11,700 bases of DNA, taken from contig NZ_JPYA01000043.1 of NCBI RefSeq assembly GCF_000750005.1, positions 1 through 11,700 of the forward strand, written 5' to 3'. The notes under the pieces were generated by a model that saw nothing but the letters and a program-made list of their open reading frames with translations, had not been told where the DNA came from and ran no database searches. This document shows positions 7,539-11,700 of this stretch, in pieces. Source of the stretch: Geobacillus icigianus (GTDB lineage: Bacteria; Bacillota; Bacilli; Bacillales; Anoxybacillaceae). Every line of letters starts with the position of its first letter. The stretch's first letter is position 1. Made by a program: the position numbers and the translations under genes.

Positions 7539-8204
7539 ATGAACTATATCGTATCAGAAGAGCTGAAACGGCGTCTCCCTTCCGGAAAGTTCGGAATCAT
7601 CTGCTACCGGCACATCGAAGTAGGAGATTCGCCCCAAATGCTAAAAGGACGGTTGCAACTGTTTCAGGAATCAATTTATATCGAACTGCAGGAAAAAACG
7701 ATCCATGACATTCCTGAACTGGCCGAATGGCGTCACGTATTCAAGCAAATCGGGACGGATCCCGCTCGTTATCGCCCATCGAGTGAAAGTCTGTATCGGC
7801 GCATTCAAAAGAAGCACTTTCTTCCTTCCATTCATTCAGCAGTGGATGTCAACAATTTCTTTTCACTCTATTATAAGATTCCGCTCGGCATCTACGACCT
7901 TGACCGCATACACGGGACCGTGACCGTAACCATCGGTGCTGAACAAGACGAATATGTCGCTTTAAACGGCCGAACGGTCAACTTTGCCAACAAACTTGTC
8001 AGCAAAGATGCATACGGTCCATTCGGCAGTCCGATCGTCGATTCGGAACGGACGGCCGTCACTCGTGACACCAAAAACGCCTTACAGATTGTATACTTTC
8101 CACCTTCCATCGCCAAAGACGTCGCCCATCGCCAGCTCGAAGCCATGCAAGCGATGTTCACGCAAATCCATGGCGGCGAAGCGGATGTTCAACTGCTTGA
8201 ATGA
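7539..8204 (+). CDS. Free-standing B3/B4 tRNA-binding/editing domain protein
   Basis: The 221-residue protein has the B3/B4 domain of the phenylalanyl-tRNA synthetase beta subunit as a stand-alone protein (B3/4 family, COG3382-type). Signature segments are GTDPARYRPSSESLYRRI (72-89), VDVNNFFSLYYKIPLGIYD (102-120) and GPFGSPIVDSERTAVT (160-175). In PheRS this domain hydrolyses mis-charged Tyr-tRNA(Phe); the function of free-standing members is not settled, and aminoacyl-tRNA deacylation is an inference. The frame also allows a GTG three codons upstream, but it lies in the Shine-Dalgarno GAGGTGA (7527-7533), so the ATG at 7539 is chosen. It is divergent from queG and convergent with the tRNA cluster, so three neighbours concern tRNA. 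A GC-rich hairpin follows the stop. Confidence 0.85.
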   Translation: MNYIVSEELKRRLPSGKFGIICYRHIEVGDSPQMLKGRLQLFQESIYIELQEKTIHDIPELAEWRHVFKQIGTDPARYRPSSESLYRRIQKKHFLPSIHSAVDVNNFFSLYYKIPLGIYDLDRIHGTVTVTIGAEQDEYVALNGRTVNFANKLVSKDAYGPFGSPIVDSERTAVTRDTKNALQIVYFPPSIAKDVAHRQLEAMQAMFTQIHGGEADVQLLE

Positions 8205-8210
8205 CATGTT

Positions 8211-8241
8211 CCTCCCGCTTCGGTGAATCGCAGGCGGGAGG
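8211..8241 (+). terminator. GC-rich hairpin after the B3/B4-domain gene
   Basis: CCTCCCGC (8211-8218) pairs perfectly with GCGGGAGG (8234-8241). No T-run follows on the plus strand, so termination is likely but not typical. Confidence 0.45.
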
Positions 8242-8251
8242 GGATCGCAAT

Positions 8252-8297
8252 AAAAAAACGCAATGCCTCGTTCATCGACGAAACGAAACACTGCGTT
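8252..8297 (-). terminator. Strong intrinsic terminator, minus strand
   Basis: On the minus strand AACGCAGTGTTTCGTT pairs with AACGAGGCATTGCGTT (16 positions, with G-U wobbles), followed by T7. It ends transcripts coming from the tRNA cluster or from the small-RNA promoter at 8325-8353. Confidence 0.88.
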
Positions 8298-8318
8298 GTC
8301 CCCAATCTTTCTGCTATG
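8252..8318 (-). ncRNA. Candidate small RNA of about 65-75 nt
   Basis: A sigma-A-like promoter (8325-8353) lies just beyond the first tRNA-operon terminator. It would start a transcript near 8318 that ends at the strong terminator 8252-8297. No convincing open frame with a ribosome binding site lies inside. The predicted RNA has a short single-stranded 5' part containing GATTGGGGA and a long terminator hairpin. This is inference from promoter and terminator placement. Confidence 0.4.
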
Positions 8319-8324
8319 GAACCC

Positions 8325-8353
8325 ATTATACCTCATGATGGCCTATTCGGCAA
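8325..8353 (-). promoter_or_regulatory. Sigma-A-like promoter downstream of the tRNA cluster
   Basis: On the minus strand TTGCCG (8348-8353), 17 bp, then TATAAT (8325-8330). It lies between two terminators on the same strand and so would drive only the candidate small RNA. Confidence 0.5.
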
Positions 8354-8384
8354 GAAAAAGCGCAATTTTCGACAAAAACAAGTT

Positions 8385-8416
8385 TGATAAAATGGCACCA
8401 GGTTGCCTGGTGCCAT
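8385..8416 (-). terminator. Intrinsic terminator of the rRNA-tRNA operon
   Basis: On the minus strand an 11-bp perfect stem (ATGGCACCAGG with CCTGGTGCCAT, 3-nt loop, 8392-8416) is followed by TTTTATC. It starts 6 bp after the end of tRNA-Glu. Confidence 0.8.
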
Positions 8417-8422
8417 AAGCAG

Positions 8423-8494
8423 TGACCCGTACGGGATTCGAACCCGTGTTACCGCCGTGAAAGGGCGGTGTCTTAACCACTTGACCAACGGGCC
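8423..8494 (-). tRNA. tRNA-Glu (UUC)
   Basis: 72 nt; acceptor GGCCCGT pairs with ACGGGTC, anticodon loop CTTTCAC. CCA is not encoded. Last gene of the cluster. Confidence 0.97.
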
Positions 8495-8499
8495 ATGCA

Positions 8500-8592
8500 T
8501 GGCGGAGAAGGCGGGATTTGAACCCGCGCGCCGCAAAACTGCGACCTAACGGTTTAGCAAACCGTCCCCTTCAGCCACTTGGGTACTTCTCC
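8500..8592 (-). tRNA. tRNA-Ser (GCU)
   Basis: 93 nt with encoded CCA; acceptor GGAGAAG/CTTCTCC, discriminator G, long variable arm, anticodon loop TTGCTAA. Confidence 0.97.
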
Positions 8593-8600
8593 AGAGAAAA

Positions 8601-8675
8601 TGGCTCCGCAAGTAGGATTCGAACCTACGACCTACCGGTTAACAGCCGGTTGCTCTACCGCTGAGCTATTGCGGA
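8601..8675 (-). tRNA. tRNA-Asn (GUU)
   Basis: 75 nt with encoded CCA; acceptor TCCGCAA/TTGCGGA, anticodon loop CTGTTAA. A queuosine-type (GUN) tRNA. Confidence 0.97.
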
Positions 8676-8699
8676 ACGATTCAACACCATGTCCGTTTT

Positions 8700-8757
8700 C
8701 CTACGGGCTACCATACCGTTGCTCCATCCGGCAATGGTGGGACAACGGTTCACCGTT
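8700..8757 (-). repeat. Ile-Asn spacer with tRNA-like debris and inverted repeats
   Basis: The minus strand reads GATGGAGCAACGGTATGGTA then GCCCGTAGG, which resembles the 5' half of tRNA-fMet in this cluster (TGGAGCA, then GGTAGC, then CGT and GG). ACCGTTG (8715-8721) is inverted against CAACGGT (8743-8749), and AACGGT-TC-ACCGTT (8744-8757) is a second inverted repeat, so alternative hairpins are possible. Confidence 0.35.
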
Positions 8758-8786
8758 ATTATAGCGAATCATCCGACAATATGCAA
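8758..8786 (-). promoter_or_regulatory. Possible internal promoter before tRNA-Asn
   Basis: On the minus strand TATAAT (8758-8763) lies 17 bp after TTGCAT (8781-8786), in the unusually long 121-bp spacer between tRNA-Ile and tRNA-Asn. It could give separate expression of Asn-Ser-Glu. Confidence 0.4.
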
Positions 8787-8796
8787 TGGGAAATAG

Positions 8797-8870
8797 TGGG
8801 CCTAAGTGGACTTGAACCACCGACCTCACGCTTATCAGGCGTGCGCTCTGACCAGCTGAGCTATAGGCCC
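8797..8870 (-). tRNA. tRNA-Ile (GAU)
   Basis: 74 nt; acceptor GGGCCTA/TAGGCCC, anticodon loop CTGATAA. CCA not encoded. Confidence 0.97.
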
Positions 8871-8877
8871 ATCCAAA

Positions 8878-8948
8878 AGCGGGTGATGGGAATCGAACCC
8901 ACGACATCAGCTTGGAAGGCTGAGGTTTTACCACTAAACTACACCCGC
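8878..8948 (-). tRNA. tRNA-Gly (UCC)
   Basis: 71 nt; acceptor GCGGGTG/CACCCGC, discriminator T, anticodon loop CTTCCAA, CCA not encoded. Its 5' 31 nt are duplicated upstream (9067-9097) within a 149-bp tandem repeat. Confidence 0.97.
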
Positions 8949-8985
8949 ACATCGATTTCTTCAACCATTCACCACGCAATTTCGC

Positions 8986-9066
8986 GCCTCTTCCTCTACC
9001 AGCACATTCAAAGAAGCGGAATGCGTCGAGGCTACTCGCAGCCTATTCGGTGAAGCTAAGGCTCGT
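8986..9066 (-). repeat. 81-nt tRNA-associated element, copy 1 (tRNA-Gly)
   Basis: Starts ACGAGC and ends GGTAGAGGAAGAGGC on the minus strand, with CTGCGAGT and CGACGCA inside. Same length as the copies at 9135, 10684 and 11008. Confidence 0.8.
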
Positions 9067-9097
9067 GGCTGAGGTTTTACCACTAAACTACACCCGC
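9067..9097 (-). pseudogene. 5' half of tRNA-Gly (UCC), truncated before the anticodon
   Basis: Identical to the first 31 nt of the intact tRNA-Gly, ending CTCAGCC, where the 81-nt element copy 1 begins with ACGAGC. In transcription order the fragment follows copy 2 and its leader, and precedes copy 1. It cannot form a tRNA. Confidence 0.9.
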
Positions 9098-9134
9098 ACA
9101 TCGATTTCTTCAACCATTCACCACGCAATTTCGC

Positions 9135-9215
9135 GCCTCTTCCTCTACCAGCACATTCAAAGAAGCGGAATGCGTCGAGGCTACTCGCAGTTCATTCGGT
9201 GAAACTAAGGCTCGT
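9135..9215 (-). repeat. 81-nt tRNA-associated element, copy 2 (tRNA-Gly)
   Basis: Nearly identical to copy 1, 149 bp away. It is preceded on the minus strand by a decayed tRNA-Gly-like fragment around 9216-9232. Confidence 0.8.
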
Positions 9216-9260
9216 GGCTGCAATTTTTACCAAGAGCTTACTGGTTTTAGAAAGAAAAAG

Positions 9261-9334
9261 GGCGACTAGTGGGAATCGAACCCACGCATGCCAGAGCCAC
9301 AATCTGGTGCGTTAACCACTTCGCCATAGTCGCC
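9261..9334 (-). tRNA. tRNA-His (GUG)
   Basis: 74 nt including an encoded G-1 that pairs with C73, the histidine identity feature; anticodon loop TTGTGGC. CCA not encoded. Confidence 0.96.
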
Positions 9335-9344
9335 ATGATGTTGA

Positions 9345-9417
<73 letters not shown>

Positions 9418-9548
9418 ATAAATCCATATTATGCAATGCTTATCGTTTTTCCTAATAGTCAACTGGTCGAAAAAAGCGGAACGCTCAAACCGAGTTGATG
9501 CCGTCTCATTCTATTTGTGCCAACGGAGCTAAATGAGACGATTATTTA
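9418..9548 (-). repeat. Thr-Ser spacer with a 9-bp inverted repeat around D-arm-like sequence
   Basis: CGTCTCATT (9502-9510) is inverted against AATGAGACG (9532-9540). On the minus strand the loop starts TAGCTCCGTTGGCA, close to a tRNA D-arm (TAGCTCAATTGGTA in tRNA-Thr). The stretch GCGGAACGC (9476-9484) weakly recalls the 81-nt element. It is probably a decayed product of the same process. Confidence 0.35.
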
Positions 9549-9639
9549 TGGCGGAGGAGGAGGGATTCGAACCCCCGCGCGCCTTGCGGCGCCTCTCGGT
9601 TTTCAAGACCGACCCCTTCAACCACTTGGGTACTCCTCC
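9549..9639 (-). tRNA. tRNA-Ser (UGA)
   Basis: 91 nt with encoded CCA; acceptor GGAGGAG/CTCCTCC, long variable arm, anticodon loop CTTGAAA. Confidence 0.97.
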
Positions 9640-9654
9640 AAAAAACAACAATAA

Positions 9655-9731
9655 TGGTGGACCTTGTAGGATTCGAACCTACGACCGGACGGTTATGAGC
9701 CGTCTGCTCTAACCAGCTGAGCTAAAGGTCC
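9655..9731 (-). tRNA. tRNA-Ile2 (CAU, expected k2C34)
   Basis: 77 nt with encoded CCA; anticodon loop CTCATAA. Three CAU tRNAs occur in the cluster. This one, with acceptor GGACCTT and C4-G69, C5-G68 pairs, matches the B. subtilis lysidine-modified isoleucine tRNA as I remember it and not the elongator or initiator, so it should decode AUA after TilS modification. Confidence 0.85.
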
Positions 9732-9739
9732 GATAAGAG

Positions 9740-9813
9740 TGGCGGTGGAGGGGATCGAACCCCCGACCTCACGGGTATGAACCGTACGCTCTAGCCAGCT
9801 GAGCTACACCGCC
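9740..9813 (-). tRNA. tRNA-Met (CAU), elongator
   Basis: 74 nt; acceptor GGCGGTG/CACCGCC, anticodon loop TTCATAC. CCA not encoded. Matches the elongator type and has a normal 1-72 pair. Confidence 0.92.
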
Positions 9814-9829
9814 AAAACGGATGAAAAAG

Positions 9830-9902
9830 TGGAGCCTATCGGATTCGAACCGATGACCTCCTGCGTGCGGGGCAGGCGCTCTCCCAGCTGAGCTAAGGCC
9901 CC
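9830..9902 (-). tRNA. tRNA-Ala (CGC) with unusual C33
   Basis: 73 nt; acceptor GGGGCCT/AGGCTCC, anticodon stem CCTGC/GCAGG, loop CCCGCAC (plus-strand 9865-9871). The anticodon is CGC, and positions 32-33 are CC, so the near-universal U33 is missing. The usual tRNA-Ala at this place in Bacillus clusters has the loop TTTGCAC (UGC). The rest of the tRNA is normal. CCA not encoded. Confidence 0.92.
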
Positions 9903-9906
9903 AAAA

Positions 9907-9983
9907 TGGTCGGGAAGACAGGATTTGAACCTGCGACCTCACGGACCCGAACCGTGTGCTCTACCAAGCTGAGCTACTTCCCG
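9907..9983 (-). tRNA. tRNA-Pro (CGG)
   Basis: 77 nt with encoded CCA; acceptor CGGGAAG/CTTCCCG, anticodon loop TTCGGGT. The Bacillus counterpart is UGG, so this is a C34 variant reading CCG. Confidence 0.95.
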
Positions 9984-9989
9984 ATAAAA

Positions 9990-10063
9990 CGCGCTCGAGA
10001 GGATTCGAACCCCTAACCTTCTGATCCGTAGTCAGATGCTCTATCCAATTGAGCTACGAGCGC
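9990..10063 (-). tRNA. tRNA-Arg (ACG)
   Basis: 74 nt; acceptor GCGCTCG/CGAGCGC, discriminator G, anticodon loop CTACGGA (A34 expected to become inosine). CCA not encoded. Confidence 0.97.
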
Positions 10064-10066
10064 AAG

Positions 10067-10152
10067 TGCCGAGGGCCGGACTCGAACCGGCACGGTAGTC
10101 ACCTACCCCAGGATTTTAAGTCCTGTGCGTCTGCCAATTCCGCCACCCCGGC
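10067..10152 (-). tRNA. tRNA-Leu (UAA)
   Basis: 86 nt, long variable arm; acceptor GCCGGGG/CCTCGGC, anticodon loop CTTAAAA. CCA not encoded. A substrate type for TrmL (nucleotide 34). Confidence 0.97.
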
Positions 10153-10157
10153 GGCAG

Positions 10158-10232
10158 TGGAGCGGAAGACGGGGTTCGAACCCGCGACCCCCACCTTGGC
10201 AAGGTGGTGTTCTACCGCTGAACTACTTCCGC
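10158..10232 (-). tRNA. tRNA-Gly (GCC)
   Basis: 75 nt with encoded CCA; acceptor GCGGAAG/CTTCCGC, discriminator T, anticodon loop TTGCCAA. Confidence 0.97.
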
Positions 10233-10239
10233 AACATGA

Positions 10240-10312
10240 TGAGCCATGGAGGACTCGAACCTCCGACCCTCTGATTAAAAGTCAGATGCTCTACCTACTG
10301 AGCTAATGGCTC
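10240..10312 (-). tRNA. tRNA-Lys (UUU)
   Basis: 73 nt; acceptor GAGCCAT/ATGGCTC, anticodon loop CTTTTAA. Its first 17 nt are duplicated upstream at 10425-10441 beside an 80-nt element. Confidence 0.97.
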
Positions 10313-10344
10313 ATGGTTTGGTATACACCCAAATATTTGACGAT

Positions 10345-10424
10345 GCCCCTTCCTCTACCAGCCGACTCAAAGATGCCGATTGCGTCGGGACAACTCGCAG
10401 TTAACTCGAAGATGTATTGCTTGT
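10345..10424 (-). repeat. 80-nt tRNA-associated element, copy 3 (tRNA-Lys)
   Basis: Starts ACAAGC and ends GGTAGAGGAAGGGGC on the minus strand. It is the most divergent copy: GTCCC/GGGGC replaces the GCCTC/GAGGC pair of the others, keeping the pairing. Confidence 0.75.
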
Positions 10425-10441
10425 TACTGAGCGAATGGCTC
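10425..10441 (-). pseudogene. Truncated 5' fragment of tRNA-Lys
   Basis: GAGCCATTCGCTCAGTA differs from the intact tRNA-Lys 5' end at one position; similarity continues a few bases into the flank (TCATGA versus CCATGA on the minus strand). It ends where the 80-nt element begins. Confidence 0.75.
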
Positions 10442-10494
10442 ATGATGGCCCTTAGTGAAGCACACACTTGCATACTCTCAAGCAAAAGAAAAGA

Positions 10495-10567
<73 letters not shown>

Positions 10568-10570
10568 GAA

Positions 10571-10646
10571 TGGTGGCTCGGGACGGAATCGAACCGCCGA
10601 CACAAGGATTTTCAGTCCTTTGCTCTACCGACTGAGCTACCGAGCC
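10571..10646 (-). tRNA. tRNA-Phe (GAA)
   Basis: 76 nt with encoded CCA; acceptor GGCTCGG/CCGAGCC, anticodon loop CTGAAAA. Confidence 0.97.
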
Positions 10647-10683
10647 ATATGTTATTTTTTAACTCGCTCATTGATTGTTCTAT

Positions 10684-10764
10684 GCCTCTTCCTCTACCAG
10701 CTGATTCAAAGATGCTTGATGCGTCGAGGCAACTCGCAGCAAACTCGATGATGCTGATGCTCGT
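10684..10764 (-). repeat. 81-nt tRNA-associated element, copy 4 (tRNA-Phe)
   Basis: Starts ACGAGC, ends GGTAGAGGAAGAGGC on the minus strand. It is preceded by TTGGTAGAG, a short match to the tRNA-Phe D-arm (CGGTAGAGC). The fragment here is the least preserved. Confidence 0.8.
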
Positions 10765-10819
10765 CTCTACCAAGAAAGCAACCAAAATATATAGGGTTGT
10801 CATAATTTTTAAACAAAGA

Positions 10820-10892
10820 CGGTCCCGACGGGACTCGAACCCGCGATCTCCTGCGTGACAGGCAGGCATGTTAACCACTACACTACGGGACC
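10820..10892 (-). tRNA. tRNA-Asp (GUC)
   Basis: 73 nt; acceptor GGTCCCG/CGGGACC, discriminator G, anticodon loop CTGTCAC. CCA not encoded. A queuosine-type tRNA. Confidence 0.97.
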
Positions 10893-10895
10893 TTG

Positions 10896-10973
<78 letters not shown>

Positions 10974-11007
10974 ACGATAAAAGATCAGTATCATTGAAAT
11001 ATTTGTT

Positions 11008-11088
11008 GCCTCTTCCTCTACCAGTTGATTCAAAGATGTTCGATGCGTCGAGGCAACTCGCAGCGTATTCGATGAAGCAAATGCTCGT
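11008..11088 (-). repeat. 81-nt tRNA-associated element, copy 5 (tRNA-fMet)
   Basis: Starts ACGAGC, ends GGTAGAGGAAGAGGC on the minus strand. Here GTTGCCTC and GAGGCAAC could form 8 bp across the element's 3' edge. Confidence 0.8.
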
Positions 11089-11102
11089 TGCTCCACCCCG
11101 CG
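11089..11102 (-). pseudogene. Truncated 5' fragment of tRNA-fMet
   Basis: CGCGGGGTGGAGCA is identical to the first 14 nt of tRNA-fMet, and the match continues through the upstream flank (TATCGT, 20 of 20). It is followed at once by ACGAGC of the 81-nt element. Confidence 0.85.
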
Positions 11103-11161
11103 ACGATAGAAGATGAACTTATTTCAATGATGCGCTGAGTTTTGTTTTGTATGTTTGAAAG

Positions 11162-11237
11162 TGGTGGAGGATGACGGGATCGAACCGCCGACCCCTTGCT
11201 TGTAAGGCAAGTGCTCTCCCAGCTGAGCTAATCCTCC
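11162..11237 (-). tRNA. tRNA-Val (UAC)
   Basis: 76 nt with encoded CCA; acceptor GGAGGAT/ATCCTCC, anticodon loop CTTACAA. First tRNA after 5S. Confidence 0.97.
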
Positions 11238-11247
11238 ATAAGTATCC

Positions 11248-11364
<117 letters not shown>

Positions 11365-11382
11365 CTATTATCGACACATTTT

Positions 11383-11410
11383 ATTATAAAGAAAGTAAGC
11401 AGATTGTCAA
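11383..11410 (-). promoter_or_regulatory. Sigma-A promoter between 23S and 5S
   Basis: On the minus strand a perfect TTGACA (11405-11410), 16 bp, and a perfect TATAAT (11383-11388), starting transcription about 10 nt before 5S. It could express 5S and the 21 tRNAs independently of the upstream rRNA promoters. Confidence 0.75.
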
Positions 11411-11465
11411 GGGCTTTTTCATTCCTTCAAAACTAGATAACCGTCGGAAGAAGCCGCGTTTCGTA

Positions 11466-11581
11466 CTGTCTAGCTCCGGCCGCCATCGGCTCGCGACGCT
11501 TCGGTCCTGCTGTGGCGGCATAGCCTCCTCGCAGGCCCTCCAGCGCGTTTCGCCGATCGGCGGGCGGCCTCCGCTTTTCTA
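11466..11581. repeat. GC-rich palindromic element in the 23S-5S spacer
   Basis: The minus strand starts CTAGAAAAGCGGAGGCCGCC directly after the 23S 3' end and finishes GGCGGCCGGAGCTAGACAG. It contains the 12-bp palindrome CGCCGATCGGCG (11551-11562), and GGCCGCC pairs with GGCGGCC between its ends. It resembles, from memory, interspersed CTAG-ended GC-rich elements common in Bacillaceae intergenic regions. Confidence 0.5.
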
Positions 11582-11700
11582 GGTTAAGCCCTCGATCGAT
11601 TAGTATCCGTCAGCTCCACGTGTCGCCACGCTTCCACCTCGGACCTATCGACCTCGTCATCTTCGAGGGATCTTACTCGCCTAACGCGATGGGAAATCTC
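11582..11700 (-). rRNA. rrl: 23S ribosomal RNA, 3' end (partial)
   Basis: The last 119 nt or so of 23S rRNA; the minus strand ends with CGATCGAGGGCTTAACC, the conserved Bacillus 23S 3' terminus. The gene continues beyond the window. Confidence 0.95.

Larger units (their letters stand above)
8918..9215 (-). repeat. 149-bp tandem duplication containing the 5' half of tRNA-Gly
   Basis: Positions 8918-9066 and 9067-9215 are identical at 145 of 149 positions; the differences cluster near 9042-9058 and its counterpart. Each unit holds, in transcription order, an 81-nt tRNA-associated element, a leader, and the first 31 nt of tRNA-Gly. The unit nearer the operon start is preceded by a further decayed tRNA-Gly-like fragment (GGTAAAAATTGCAGCC on the minus strand), suggesting a third, older round. 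Confidence 0.92.

Noticed and set aside
8082..8336. 84-codon minus-strand frame past the tRNA operon
   Set aside because: It covers the candidate small RNA, its terminator and the antisense of the B3/B4 gene; its ATG overlaps the -10 region and has no ribosome binding site.
8918..9215. CRISPR-like array from the two 149-bp repeats
   Set aside because: The units are directly adjacent long tandem copies without spacers and contain tRNA sequence; no cas genes are nearby.

Overview
The window looks like chromosomal DNA from a Geobacillus-type thermophilic member of the Bacillaceae. Four things point there: the 5S rRNA agrees with the Geobacillus stearothermophilus-lineage 5S as I remember it, coding regions are GC-rich, Shine-Dalgarno sites are strong AAGGAGG types, and the gene set matches the Bacillus subtilis queG-yhbB-trmL ... 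prkA-yhbH neighbourhood (B. subtilis order recalled from memory).

Layout. Positions 1-860 are a degraded, AT-richer mobile region. It holds a 145-bp MITE-like element with inverted ends and a perfect 8-bp target duplication, one copy of a dispersed intergenic repeat, and the C-terminal remnant of a large serine recombinase that runs into the 3' end of yhbH. Positions 857-7486 (minus strand, with one small plus-strand gene) hold queG (epoxyqueuosine reductase), yhbB (amidase-domain protein), trmL (tRNA wobble 2'-O-methyltransferase), prkA (AAA+ sporulation/stress kinase) and yhbH (VWA-like partner of PrkA). A 29-codon membrane microprotein gene with its own sigma-A promoter lies between trmL and prkA. 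Positions 7539-8204 (plus) encode a free-standing B3/B4 (PheRS-beta editing-like) domain protein, divergent from queG. Positions 8252-11700 (minus) are the distal part of an rRNA operon: 23S 3' end, 5S, then 21 tRNA genes in the order Val-fMet-Asp-Phe-Thr-Lys-Gly-Leu-Arg-Pro-Ala-Met-Ile2-Ser-Thr-His-Gly-Ile-Asn-Ser-Glu, ending at an intrinsic terminator. A possible small RNA with its own promoter and terminator lies just beyond it.

Two functional themes appear. prkA and yhbH form the sporulation/stress pair. queG, trmL and the B3/B4 protein act on, or are related to, tRNA and sit next to a large tRNA cluster. queG and trmL both concern position 34 of the anticodon.

The most unusual structure is inside the tRNA cluster. 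An 80-81-nt element occurs five times between tRNA genes, and its 'ACGAGC' end always abuts a truncated or decayed copy of the 5' end of the adjacent downstream tRNA (tRNA-Gly twice, tRNA-Lys, tRNA-fMet, and weakly tRNA-Phe). The copies preserve a 5-bp pairing, including one compensatory change, which suggests a structured RNA or a small tRNA-targeting mobile element. The tRNA-Ala gene is also odd: it has a CGC anticodon with C instead of the near-universal U at position 33.
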